Source: Eggerthellaceae bacterium (GTDB lineage Bacteria > Actinomycetota > Coriobacteriia > Coriobacteriales > Eggerthellaceae). Taken from it: 21,138 nt of DNA. The stretch lies in contig JAFXIM010000211.1 in assembly GCA_017533165.1 (NCBI GenBank), forward strand, positions 1 through 21,138, in the 5' to 3' direction. Both the position numbers and the translations under genes were made by a program. Below, one piece after another: positions 1 through 7,162 of this stretch. Numbering within the stretch: the first letter of the stretch is position 1; every line of letters begins with the position of its first letter. The notes under the pieces are model-generated. The model did not search any database and had not been told where the DNA came from. It was given only the letters and a program-made list of their open reading frames with translations.

Positions 1-223
1 GCAGGTCTTCGCGGGAGAACGGCTCATCTGCGCGGTCTTCGCGCAACACATTCTCGAGCGGCATCACGTGAACCATGCGCTCCACGTCCGCTGTATCAAT
101 GGCGTCAAGCTGCGCCATCTCGGCCTCGCGCTCGGCGAAAAAGGCGAGCTGCTGAGCCCTCTGCTCTTCGGTCAGGCGAAGCTGGTTAAGCTTCTCCAGC
201 CTGACGAGAATATCCATATCCAT
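1..223 (-). CDS. gatC: Asp-tRNA(Asn)/Glu-tRNA(Gln) amidotransferase subunit C, partial
   Basis: GatC is the small subunit that stabilises the GatA-GatB complex, which converts misacylated Glu-tRNA(Gln) or Asp-tRNA(Asn) to the amidated form in the cytoplasm. Reading leftwards from the ATG at 223, 74 codons are visible before the window edge. They show the family layout: an N-terminal helix with LNQLRLTEEQ, an acidic helix ending DAIDTADVE, then the conserved HVMPLENVLREDRADEPFSR stretch typical of GatC C-termini. Full-length members are about 95-100 residues, so some 20-25 residues lie outside. A GAGGGA sequence sits five bases before the ATG. A second in-frame ATG two codons later is the alternative start. 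gatA and gatB would be expected further left, outside the window. The identification rests on sequence recognition only. Confidence 0.85.
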   Translation of the reverse strand, partial: MDMDILVRLEKLNQLRLTEEQRAQQLAFFAEREAEMAQLDAIDTADVERMVHVMPLENVLREDRADEPFSREDL

Positions 224-266
224 AGGCTCCCTCTCTAGGCGTCCTACTCATTAACTCAACCCTAGC

Positions 267-295
267 ATTATACGCGAGCGCGCGCCGCCACGAAG
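267..295 (-). promoter_or_regulatory. Probable promoter of gatC
   Basis: A perfect TATAAT -10 hexamer lies on the minus strand at 267-272, about 45 bases before the gatC ATG. The -35 position (290-295) reads CTTCGT, which is poor, so the -10 carries the call. Confidence 0.5.
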
Positions 296-318
296 CACAC
301 GGGTGAAGGGGAAACGCG

Positions 319-343
319 CTTGAAACGCGATTGGCGTTTCAGG
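319..343. repeat. Hairpin in the gatC/MATE intergenic region
   Basis: TGAAACGC at 321-328 is followed after five bases by its exact complement GCGTTTCA at 334-341. The stem extends by one G-T wobble pair and one C-G pair. The GAAACGC arm occurs once more at 311-317. There is no T-tract on either side, so this is at best a weak terminator for the MATE gene, which ends at 499. The rest of 224-498 holds no gene I can support. Confidence 0.4.
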
Positions 344-498
344 AGGCAGATTAGCTCATCGCAAAGGTTGGCCGACCCTCAACTCCGGTAGCAATCCTCA
401 CGGAAATCCCGGTCGTCGCCGGATGCGCAGGCGAAAGAAAGGACGCAAGGCCATGAGCGCCCATCGCGCAAAACACCCAGCGAGAGTGCGCTTACCTT

Positions 499-1941
499 CT
501 ACACCTCAATCTTGATCTTAGATTTGCTGATCTCGGTGCGACGGCCATCGCGCAAATCACGCAGTTTTTTCACCTCGTAAGCAACGAAGCCCGCCGTGAA
601 GGCAACGGACAAAATGTCAGCTGCGGGAACGCAGGTCACAACACCGAACAGCTCGCTGAAACCGAACCACGACGCAAAGATGGGCGGTGCGAAGACATAC
701 AGCGGGATGAGGAAGAGCACCTGGCGCGTAAGGCCCAGAACAGCTGCCTTGATGGGCTGACCCGAAGCCTGGAAGTAGTTAGATCCCACGATCTGGAAGC
801 CAACCAGCGGAAGGAAGGTAGACATGATGACGACCGCGCGAGAGGCGTAGTCGGCCAGCTCGGCCTGCATACCGAACAGCGACACGATCAGCTCGGGTGC
901 CAGGTGGCAGAAGGCGAAGAAGAAAGCTCCCAGACCAACGCCGAAGAACGTCGACAGCTTGAGCAGGTCAAGCACGCGCTGCCAGTTGCGTGCGCCGTAG
1001 TTGTACCCGAAGATGGGCTGCGCGCCCATAGTGATGCCGATGAGCGGGCAGAAGGTGATCATCATGGATCGGAAAGCAACGCCGACGGCGGCAAGAGCGC
1101 CCGTCGCACCGATGGGATCCATCGCACCATACTTGGTGACGACCTCGTTAAAGATGAGGCTCGTAACGACCTGAGCGCACTGCATGGCAAAGGAAGCCAA
1201 ACCAAGTGCGCAGATCTGACCCATCAGGCGAAGCTCGGGCTTGCAGCAAGAAAGCTTCAGGTGGAAAGGCGCCGTCTTCGCCGCCACGAAATACCAAATG
1301 ACGGGAACCATGCCGCAGCACATGCCCAAAAGGGTAGCAACCGCCGAACCGGGAACGCCCTTGCCCATCACGATGACGAAGATGAAGTTGAACACGATGC
1401 ACATCACGGTGCCCAGAACCGAGGTCGCAAGAGACAGGTTTGGCTTGCCCGCCACGCGCAGGAAGTTATTCAGACCCATGCCCAAGCACTGAAACACGCT
1501 GCCCGCGCATACGATCTGCACGAAGATACGCGTTGTGGCGCGTATGTCGTCAGGAGTGGCGAGCAGGTTGAGCAGAGGCTCGATGAAAGCGAGGGCCAAA
1601 ACGGCAACTACCGCCGCCATGGCAACCAACAAGAAGGTGGTGTTGCCCAGGGTGCGCTCTACGGTATTGCGTTCACCGCGCCCAAGCTGGATGGCGCCAA
1701 GGGCGCTGCCTCCCTGACCCGCCAGCATGGGGAAGGCCATGAGGATGGTCATAACGGGCTGAGCCAAGGTCATGACCGCCACGCCCGACCCATCGGGCAA
1801 AGCCCAGCCCAAAAACGCGGTGTCGACGATGCTGTAGAGCATGTTGAACACCATCATGATGATGGCGGGGATGGAGAATTCTAAGAGAAGCTTGCCAAGG
1901 GGCTCTGTGCCCATGCGATCCGGATCGGTGTTGCGCGCCAT
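499..1941 (-). CDS. MATE family multidrug/sodium antiporter
   Basis: This is a MATE-family (MatE) transporter of 480 residues, an integral membrane protein expected to export cationic drugs or metabolites against a Na+ or H+ gradient. It opens with LGKLLLEFSIPAIIMMVFNM and then SIVDTAFLG, the usual first helix pair. The repeated two-half architecture follows, about 12 hydrophobic helices with MatE-like blocks near residues 15-180 and 250-415. A short basic C-terminal tail (KKLRDLRDGRR) closes it. The frame is open to 2049, but I prefer the ATG at 1941: it has AAGG eight bases upstream, and an extended -10 (TGCTATACT) at 1987-1992 would make the upstream extension untranslated. Substrate cannot be told. 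It stands alone, divergent from the rhodanese operon and with no partner regulator visible. Confidence 0.85.
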   Translation of the reverse strand: MARNTDPDRMGTEPLGKLLLEFSIPAIIMMVFNMLYSIVDTAFLGWALPDGSGVAVMTLAQPVMTILMAFPMLAGQGGSALGAIQLGRGERNTVERTLGNTTFLLVAMAAVVAVLALAFIEPLLNLLATPDDIRATTRIFVQIVCAGSVFQCLGMGLNNFLRVAGKPNLSLATSVLGTVMCIVFNFIFVIVMGKGVPGSAVATLLGMCCGMVPVIWYFVAAKTAPFHLKLSCCKPELRLMGQICALGLASFAMQCAQVVTSLIFNEVVTKYGAMDPIGATGALAAVGVAFRSMMITFCPLIGITMGAQPIFGYNYGARNWQRVLDLLKLSTFFGVGLGAFFFAFCHLAPELIVSLFGMQAELADYASRAVVIMSTFLPLVGFQIVGSNYFQASGQPIKAAVLGLTRQVLFLIPLYVFAPPIFASWFGFSELFGVVTCVPAADILSVAFTAGFVAYEVKKLRDLRDGRRTEISKSKIKIEV

Positions 1942-1986
1942 GTGCCAAACCTTAACCACTATGCGAAATCTGTTCAAACCTTCGGA

Positions 1987-1995
1987 AGTATAGCA
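1987..1995 (-). promoter_or_regulatory. Extended -10 promoter of the MATE gene
   Basis: Minus-strand TGC-TATACT, with TATACT at 1987-1992 and TG at 1994-1995, is an extended -10 that places a transcription start near 1980, about 40 bases before the chosen ATG at 1941. No good -35 is seen, as is usual for extended -10 promoters. Confidence 0.45.
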
Positions 1996-2097
1996 CCGCG
2001 AGTAAGCGCGCCTCAGAGCAAGCGGTAAGCGTAGCAAACCTGCCATCAAACGTCAGTCGATCAAATCGTTTCCCAAAAGGGTTGGAGCTGGGACAAG

Positions 2098-2112
2098 CAC
2101 CTTTCGAAGGTG
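2098..2112. repeat. Six-bp inverted repeat upstream of the sulfur operon
   Basis: CACCTT at 2098-2103 and AAGGTG at 2107-2112 flank a TCG centre. The repeat covers the expected -35 region of the rhodanese promoter and may be part of the operator region. Confidence 0.3.
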
Positions 2113-2120
2113 AGCCCATT

Positions 2121-2139
2121 TGTTATAATTTTTATAACA
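2121..2139 (+). promoter_or_regulatory. Palindromic operator over the -10 of the rhodanese/CoADR operon
   Basis: TGTTATAA (2121-2128), TTT, TTATAACA (2132-2139) is a perfect 8-bp dyad with a three-base centre. It contains a consensus TATAAT at 2124-2129, about 104 bases before the rhodanese ATG. A repressor bound here would block RNA polymerase. The -35 position (CTTTCG or TTTCGA near 2101-2107) is weak. Which regulator family binds is unknown; no regulator gene adjoins the operon within the window. Confidence 0.5.
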
Positions 2140-2232
2140 TTTAACTTCTGAAGGAAGCTCGCCTGCATTACAATGACTTAAACACCTAACTCAATTTGTG
2201 CAAAGGCACTGATCTCGCCAAAGGGGGTCATC

Positions 2233-2553
2233 ATGGGATTCTTCGATTTCTTCAAACAGCCAAATATCAACGAGGGCGTCGAGCAGTATAGAGAAACCCC
2301 AAACGCGCTACTGATCGACGTTCGCACCCCGCAAGAGTACAAATCGGGCCGCATCCCTGGCAGCAAGAACATTCCCCTCCAAAACCTTGAGAAGATCAAA
2401 AAGCTGGCCAAAAGTCCTGATACGCCCCTGTTCGTCTACTGCCAGTCGGGCGGACGCAGCAGCCAGGCAAGCAGCGCCCTCAAGCGCATGGGCTATTCCA
2501 AAGTGACCAACATAGGCGGCATCGGCGCCTACACTGGAAAGGTGGCTCGATAA
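2233..2553 (+). CDS. Single-domain rhodanese-like sulfurtransferase
   Basis: This 106-residue cytoplasmic protein is one complete rhodanese domain. It has the LLIDVRTPQEYKSGRIPGS motif near residues 26-44 and the active-site loop CQSGGRS, with the persulfide-forming Cys at residue 70. The C-terminal strand-helix NIGGIGAYTG ends the domain. Such proteins carry sulfane sulfur as a Cys persulfide and pass it to or from low-molecular-weight thiols. AGGGGG precedes the ATG by about five bases. The stop is separated by a single base from the next ATG, so it is surely translated with the downstream CoA-disulfide reductase, which carries its own rhodanese domain. That pairing points to polysulfide or persulfide metabolism rather than cyanide detoxification. 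The physiological sulfur donor is unknown. Confidence 0.88.
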   Translation: MGFFDFFKQPNINEGVEQYRETPNALLIDVRTPQEYKSGRIPGSKNIPLQNLEKIKKLAKSPDTPLFVYCQSGGRSSQASSALKRMGYSKVTNIGGIGAYTGKVAR

Positions 2554-2554
2554 G

Positions 2555-4258
2555 ATGAAGGTTGTCATCGTAGGCGGAGTGGCGGCTGGCGCCACCGCCG
2601 CAGCAAGGCTTCGCAGGCTCGACGAGCATGCCGAAATCGTCGTCTTTGAGCGCTCGGGGTACATCTCCTATGCAAACTGCGGTCTCCCCTACTACATTGG
2701 AGACGTGATTGCCGACAAGGAGGCGCTCACCCTTCAAACGCCCGAAAGCTTCTGGACGCGCTTCAGGGTCGACATGCGCGTGCGACACGAGGTCGTCGCC
2801 ATCAATGCTGATCGTAAGACGGTCTCCGTGCGCAAACTGGACACAAGCGAAATCTTCGAAGAAGCCTACGACAAGCTTGTCCTGGCGCCGGGCGCCAAAC
2901 CCACGCAGCCTCGCCTTCCCGGCACGGAATCAGACAGGCTCTTCACGCTTCGCACCGTTGAGGATACCTTCCGCATCAAGGATTTCATACAGCGAGAAAA
3001 ACCCCGCTCTGCCGTTTTGGCCGGCGGCGGCTTCATAGGGCTCGAACTTGCCGAAAATCTGCGCGAACTTGGCATGGAGGTCACCATCGTTCAGCGCCCC
3101 CGGCAACTTATGAGCCCCTTCGACGCCGACATGGCCTCCTTCATCCACGCCGAAGTACGCAAGCATGGCGTGAAGCTCGCGCTCGGGCATACCGTTGAGG
3201 GTTTTGAGGAAAGCGAGGATGGAATCAAGGTGCTGCTTAAGGACACCGAAGCCCTGCACGCCGACATGGTGGTGCTCGCTATCGGCGTCACCCCTGATAC
3301 CCAGCTTGCCAAAGACGCAGGTATTGAGCTGGGCATCAAGGGCTCCATTTTGGTGAACGACCGCATGGAAACGTCCATCCCCGACATCTACGCGGCAGGA
3401 GATGCCATACAGGTCAGGCACTACGTCACGGGCGAAGATGCCCTGATCTCCCTCGCGGGTCCGGCCAACAAACAGGGCCGCATCATCGCAGACAACATCT
3501 GCGGTGGTGACAGCCGCTATCCGGGCAGCCTCGGCAGCTCGGTTCTCAAGGTGTTCGATCTCACCGCCGCCACGACAGGCATAAACGAGACCACCGCACG
3601 CAAGGCCGGCATCGATGTCGATAGGGTGGTCTTGTCGCCCATGAACCACGCCGGCTACTACCCCGGCGGTGAAACCATGACCATGAAAGTGGTATTCGAG
3701 AAAGAGAGCTACCGCCTGATCGGCGCGCAGATCATTGGCCGCAGCGGAGTCGATAAGCGAATCGACATGCTTGCTACCGCCATGAGCGCCGGGATGAAGG
3801 CCACCGAGCTTAAGGACCTCGACCTCGCCTACGCGCCACCGTATTCTTCCGCAAAGGATCCCGTGAACATGGCGGGCTTCATGATCGACAACATAGCCTC
3901 GGGCCAGCTCAGACAATGGCATCTCGAAGATCTGCCGCATCTGCTTGAGCTTGCCGCCGAAGGCAAGGTGACGCTTCTTGATACGCGCACGAAGGAGGAA
4001 TACGAACGCGGGCATATCGACAGCTTTGCAAACATACCCGTCGACGAGCTGCGGGATCGCCTTGACGAAATCGACACCGCCCTTCCCGCCTATGTGATCT
4101 GCCAAAGCGGTCTTCGAAGCTATATTGCCTGCTGCATCCTGAGAGGCCATGGAATCGCAGCCCGTAACTTCTCTGGCGGCTACCGTTTCTACAACGCGGT
4201 CGCAAACGACCAAGCTCCGGCAAAGGCGAGCCTCGCCTGCGGAGCCTGCACCAAATAG
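2555..4258 (+). CDS. CoA-disulfide/persulfide reductase with C-terminal rhodanese domain (CoADR-RHD)
   Basis: A 567-residue FAD/NAD(P)H-dependent pyridine nucleotide-disulfide oxidoreductase fused to rhodanese, as in the CoADR-RHD and Npsr enzymes that reduce CoA disulfide, CoA persulfide or polysulfide. Visible parts, in order: N-terminal FAD Rossmann motif VIVGGVAAGATAAARL; the single redox Cys in SYANCGLPYY (Cys42, no CxxxxC pair, as in CoADR); NAD(P)H-binding AGGGFIGLELAENL near 156-169; the second FAD motif IPDIYAAGDA near 275-284; the dimerisation domain with YAPPYSSAKDP near 426-436; then rhodanese from about 455, with LLDTRTKEEYERGHI and active loop CQSGLRS (Cys516). The protein ends in a CGAC tail (Cys562, Cys565), which could be a further thiol relay. 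It follows the single-domain rhodanese by one base. The preferred acceptor (CoA-S-S-CoA, CoA persulfide, sulfur) cannot be decided from sequence. Confidence 0.9.
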   Translation: MKVVIVGGVAAGATAAARLRRLDEHAEIVVFERSGYISYANCGLPYYIGDVIADKEALTLQTPESFWTRFRVDMRVRHEVVAINADRKTVSVRKLDTSEIFEEAYDKLVLAPGAKPTQPRLPGTESDRLFTLRTVEDTFRIKDFIQREKPRSAVLAGGGFIGLELAENLRELGMEVTIVQRPRQLMSPFDADMASFIHAEVRKHGVKLALGHTVEGFEESEDGIKVLLKDTEALHADMVVLAIGVTPDTQLAKDAGIELGIKGSILVNDRMETSIPDIYAAGDAIQVRHYVTGEDALISLAGPANKQGRIIADNICGGDSRYPGSLGSSVLKVFDLTAATTGINETTARKAGIDVDRVVLSPMNHAGYYPGGETMTMKVVFEKESYRLIGAQIIGRSGVDKRIDMLATAMSAGMKATELKDLDLAYAPPYSSAKDPVNMAGFMIDNIASGQLRQWHLEDLPHLLELAAEGKVTLLDTRTKEEYERGHIDSFANIPVDELRDRLDEIDTALPAYVICQSGLRSYIACCILRGHGIAARNFSGGYRFYNAVANDQAPAKASLACGACTK

Positions 4259-4263
4259 CAAAC

Positions 4264-4318
4264 CCTAAAACGACGATGGCCCGGCTGGGTTTCCCAGTCG
4301 GGCCATCGTCGTTTTAGG
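4264..4318. terminator. Bidirectional terminator, 26-bp stem
   Basis: Positions 4264-4289 pair with 4293-4318 across a TTT loop. The stem is complete apart from one G-T pair. The outer arms CCTAAAAC and GTTTTAGG give a T-run on both strands. It sits between the convergent CoADR and MFS genes and should stop transcription from both sides. Confidence 0.85.
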
Positions 4319-4323
4319 CATAC

Positions 4324-4351
4324 GGCTTATCCTCGGGGGAAGGCATAAGCC
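4324..4351 (-). terminator. Additional hairpin beyond the MFS gene
   Basis: GGCTTAT at 4324-4330 pairs with ATAAGCC at 4345-4351, and inner CCT/AGG pairs are possible with a one-base bulge. A second, weaker repeat, ACCTAG (4377-4382) with CTAGGT (4393-4398), lies just before the MFS stop. Both probably help end the leftward operon upstream of the main terminator. Confidence 0.4.
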
Positions 4352-4404
4352 ATGGGACGGTGTGGTCAGGTCCAGCACCTAGATGCCGGGCCCTAGGTTT
4401 TGGC

Positions 4405-5601
4405 CTACTTAAACTTGCACAGTGCCAAAGCGGCGGTGCCCACGAAGCCGATGACGCACATAACGGTGCCAGCAAAGACCCAGGAGGTCATGTCAGCACC
4501 GAGCAGGATCGGGGTGAGCCAGGAGCCGAGGAACTGGCCAAGGCTCTGGACCAGCATGAGGACGCCCATACCGATGGACATAAGCTCGGGACGGCCAAGC
4601 ACGGTGATGTAGGAGGTCAGGCACATAACCGGACCGCCCAGACCCACGAGACCCATCACGATGGCGCCAACCCACATGAGCGGACCAGTCTGGGTGAGCA
4701 GCAGGAAGGTGCAGGGGCCCATCACAAACAGAGCCGCCAGGTACAGAGGCTTGCAGCGTCCCAGCTTGTCGGACAGGGTGCCGAACAGCGGGGAGGAGAT
4801 GGCAGCAAGCAGCATGGGGAGGGTGGAGATGAAGCCAGACAGAGTCGGGTCAACTCCCTGCTGCTGCAGGAAGGTGGGGCCGAAGTTCAAAACGGCCATA
4901 AGGGTCAGGTTGAATACCAGGAAGGCGAAGAAGAACAGCAGGATGTTGGGCTTGAAAAGCTCGCTGTAGCTTACCTTCTCCTCTTCGCTTGCCTCGGCAG
5001 CAGCCTCGGTGGCCTCTTCGAGGACCTTGCCAGGATGCTTAACGAAGATAGCGACGCCAATGGCGAAGACCACGGCTGCGCATGCGTAGATGACCCACAC
5101 GCCGACAAAGCCGGTTGCGGAATACAGGGTGGGCGTCAAAACGCCGCCGACAACCGAACCCATGCAGACCCACAGCGCCCAGATGCCGGTTGCGGAACCG
5201 ATCTTATCGGGAGCAACGTACTTCTGAACGGCCAGCGGACCGCAGATGGTGACGAAGATGAACGCAACACCCTCGATTGCGCGGGATACGATGAGGATCG
5301 TGCCGTTGCCCGCGAAAGCGCCGATGAGCGAGCCGAGGGCGATGATGCCAGCTGCGGCGAGCAGCATGGTCTTCGGGCCGAACTTCTTAGCAAGAGCGCC
5401 CGTGGGGACAGCCAGAATAATGCCCACGAAGGTGAAGATGGACATGAGCCACGATGCAGCACCTGCATCCATGTTCATATTCACCATGATGTCGCCCATG
5501 ACGACGGGGACCTTGAACTGAATCGTTGCGATAGCCGTGCCGAACAGCAGCATGGCGAAGGCAATCAGAATATGATTTCCGTATTTCTTTTCGGTGCCCA
5601 T
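4405..5601 (-). CDS. MFS transporter
   Basis: A 398-residue major facilitator superfamily carrier with about 12 predicted transmembrane helices. The MFS loop signature appears in both halves: GALAKKFGPKT between helices 2 and 3, and GTLSDKLGRCK between helices 8 and 9. The central cytoplasmic loop is acidic (EEATEAAAEASEEEK). AAGGAGG lies six bases before the ATG, a very strong ribosome site. It is the last gene of the leftward run containing the molybdopterin oxidoreductase, ferredoxin and VOC genes. A 262-bp gap with several inverted repeats separates it from the VOC gene, so it may have its own promoter or be reached by read-through. Import of the enzyme's substrate or export of its product is the natural inference; no substrate can be named. 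Confidence 0.85.
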   Translation of the reverse strand: MGTEKKYGNHILIAFAMLLFGTAIATIQFKVPVVMGDIMVNMNMDAGAASWLMSIFTFVGIILAVPTGALAKKFGPKTMLLAAAGIIALGSLIGAFAGNGTILIVSRAIEGVAFIFVTICGPLAVQKYVAPDKIGSATGIWALWVCMGSVVGGVLTPTLYSATGFVGVWVIYACAAVVFAIGVAIFVKHPGKVLEEATEAAAEASEEEKVSYSELFKPNILLFFFAFLVFNLTLMAVLNFGPTFLQQQGVDPTLSGFISTLPMLLAAISSPLFGTLSDKLGRCKPLYLAALFVMGPCTFLLLTQTGPLMWVGAIVMGLVGLGGPVMCLTSYITVLGRPELMSIGMGVLMLVQSLGQFLGSWLTPILLGADMTSWVFAGTVMCVIGFVGTAALALCKFK

Positions 5602-5660
5602 TGAAGCACCTCCTTCTCTCTAAATTGCAGTTTTCCCTGCACGGGACATGCAGGTACCCC

Positions 5661-5680
5661 AAACCCCCTCCAGAGGGTTT
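5661..5680. repeat. Inverted repeats in the VOC-MFS gap
   Basis: AAACCC (5661-5666) pairs with GGGTTT (5675-5680). In the same 262-bp gap (5602-5863), TTGAA/TTCAA flank a five-base centre at 5788-5802, and GGGGGC (5805-5810) pairs with GCCCCC (5835-5840) around an inner GCTC/GAGC hairpin. The last follows the VOC stop and may be a partial terminator. I see no convincing promoter and no gene in the gap. Confidence 0.35.
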
Positions 5681-5863
5681 AACCGAGCGATCGAATCTTC
5701 CGAATATTGACTTGATCCGGCTCCTGCGACCCGTTTCGGGCCATCGAGAACCAAGCCACCCTTGCGTCGGCTTTTTCGATCTTTGTTTTGAAGCAATTTC
5801 AAGCGGGGGCAAAAGCGCGCTCGAAGAGCCTAAAGCCCCCTTCGCCCTACAGAGCCACAGATC

Positions 5864-6328
5864 CTACAGAGCGGCAATGTTATCCTGAACGACCTCGAAG
5901 CGCTCGCCACCAGGCCCGCGGAAGAACATGATGCGCAGCTGAGCACCGGCGTCGCCGTACTTGACGAAGACGTCGTCGTCTTCTGCGTCGAGCGGACGGT
6001 CGAACTCAAGCGGCGGATCGAACGGACCAGCCTCGATGGCGATGCCCTTCTCGTTGAGCAGTGCGACAAACTCGTCCATATCGGCAACGCGAATGGCAAC
6101 GTGGTTCAGGCACTGAGCAGCAGCATCGCAGGTGGATTTGTCTTCGCACTCGAGCAGCTCGAACACGAGGCCGCCGTCGCCCTTGATCCATGCCATCTTC
6201 AACGGCTTGTCGCCCTCCATGGCATCGGACTTAAACAAAAGCTTGCAGCCAAAGATCTCGTTGTAGAAGGCGATCGACTCGTCGATATCACGGCAGTAGA
6301 TGCCTGCATGCTGATAGCTAAATTTCAC
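5864..6328 (-). CDS. VOC family (glyoxalase I-like) protein
   Basis: A 154-residue vicinal-oxygen-chelate fold protein. Two beta-alpha-beta-beta-beta modules are visible: the first opens with YQHAGIYCRDIDESIAFYNE, the second with LNHVAIRVADMDEFVALLNE. The four expected metal ligands of the glyoxalase I arrangement can be placed at His7, Glu57, His76 and Glu145, so it is likely a functional metalloenzyme (lyase, isomerase/epimerase or dioxygenase class). The start is GTG at 6328, with AGGGGGAG four bases upstream; the next in-frame ATG is too far in to give a full fold. It lies 84 bases beyond the ferredoxin gene in the same direction, so a role on the same substrate or product as the molybdenum enzyme is inferred. 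Ordinary methylglyoxal detoxification is the alternative. Confidence 0.82.
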   Translation of the reverse strand: MKFSYQHAGIYCRDIDESIAFYNEIFGCKLLFKSDAMEGDKPLKMAWIKGDGGLVFELLECEDKSTCDAAAQCLNHVAIRVADMDEFVALLNEKGIAIEAGPFDPPLEFDRPLDAEDDDVFVKYGDAGAQLRIMFFRGPGGERFEVVQDNIAAL

Positions 6329-6367
6329 AGTACTCCCCCTCTTTCGTGCGTCTTTGGACCTTAATGG

Positions 6368-6401
6368 GAGGTGCGGCTGAAACTCCGCTCACCCGCACCT
6401 C
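6368..6401 (-). repeat. Intra-operon hairpin between ferredoxin and VOC genes
   Basis: GAGGTGCGG at 6368-6376 is exactly complementary to CCGCACCTC at 6393-6401 (16-base loop). On the coding strand it lies just after the ferredoxin stop and is not followed by a T-run. It is more likely an RNA-stability or partial read-through element than a full terminator, and would let the downstream VOC gene be expressed at a lower level. Confidence 0.5.
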
Positions 6402-6412
6402 TCGTAAAAGCT

Positions 6413-7159
6413 TTAACCCTGATCGCTCGACGTTGCAGCCATGACCTCGGCAACGGTTGCGTTCTTCATGCGCAGCTCGCTGATGCACACGACGTCAGCA
6501 CCGAACTCGGTCACGTTCTCAATGCCGCCAGAGTACACGTCGTCAACGGCGCTGCGACGCTTGGTGAGCTCAATAGCCTTATCGACGTCGTAAGGAATGA
6601 GCTGCTCCTTCGGCGGGTTCGGCTTAGCCAGCCAGTTAGGCGTGGTGATAGCCGGATCCGGCATGGTCTCGATCTGACGGACGTCGCCGTACTTGGCAAC
6701 GAGCTCGTCGATGGGACCGAAGTCGAGTGCGCGCATCGGGCAGGAGGCGACGCACAGCGGCAGCTGGCCCTTCTCGAGACGATCGATGCACATGGTGCAC
6801 TTGCTCATCTTGGTACCGGGCTCATCGCTTGCGAACTTCGGAGCGCCGTACAGGCAAGCAGCGAAGCACTTGCGGTCGCCCTGGCACTTGTCCTGGTCAA
6901 CGAGGACGGCACCGTAGGTGTCCTCTTTGAAGATGGCGTCGTGATCGCAGGCCTCGACGCACACCGGATTGTCGCAATGACCGCAGTTGAAGGCGAGGAT
7001 ACCGATGGAAGTCAGCGGGAACTTGCCCTTCTCCCACATGTACACGCTCATCCACTTCTCCGGACCCGGAGCGATGTCATACCAGTCCTTGCAAGCAACC
7101 GAGCAGGCCTTGCAGCCGTAGCAACGGCCCTGGTCAAAGTAAAAACCGTACTGAGTCAT
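6413..7159 (-). CDS. DmsB-like four-cluster 4Fe-4S ferredoxin subunit
   Basis: A 248-residue electron-transfer subunit of the DmsB/PhsB type, expected to pass electrons to the molybdopterin subunit encoded three bases upstream. Four cysteine clusters are present: Cys13-16-19-23, Cys59-62-67-71, Cys92-(Asp95)-98-102 and Cys121-124-136-140. In the third, the second ligand is Asp (GAC, 6875-6877) instead of Cys. NarH-type subunits have Trp at this place and bind a 3Fe-4S cluster; an Asp ligand is known from CxxD ferredoxins, where it allows 3Fe/4Fe conversion. Residues 150-248 form a cysteine-poor tail beyond the usual core. There is no signal peptide, so the complex should be cytoplasmic. No DmsC-like membrane anchor gene follows; the electron donor is unknown. 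Confidence 0.9.
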   Translation of the reverse strand: MTQYGFYFDQGRCYGCKACSVACKDWYDIAPGPEKWMSVYMWEKGKFPLTSIGILAFNCGHCDNPVCVEACDHDAIFKEDTYGAVLVDQDKCQGDRKCFAACLYGAPKFASDEPGTKMSKCTMCIDRLEKGQLPLCVASCPMRALDFGPIDELVAKYGDVRQIETMPDPAITTPNWLAKPNPPKEQLIPYDVDKAIELTKRRSAVDDVYSGGIENVTEFGADVVCISELRMKNATVAEVMAATSSDQG

Positions 7160-7162
7160 GTT

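Noticed and set aside
300..498. Possible cobalamin, SAM or Moco riboswitch upstream of gatC
   Set aside because: None of the conserved core boxes of these classes could be matched by eye on either strand.
1942..2049. A 36-residue N-terminal extension of the MATE protein
   Set aside because: It would begin upstream of an extended -10 promoter and lacks the hydrophobic pattern of the family; the ATG at 1941 has a ribosome site.
4360..5604. A 414-codon plus-strand open frame opposite the MFS gene
   Set aside because: Translation is polar and Gly/Glu/His-rich, the mirror of hydrophobic codons of the transporter; not a gene.
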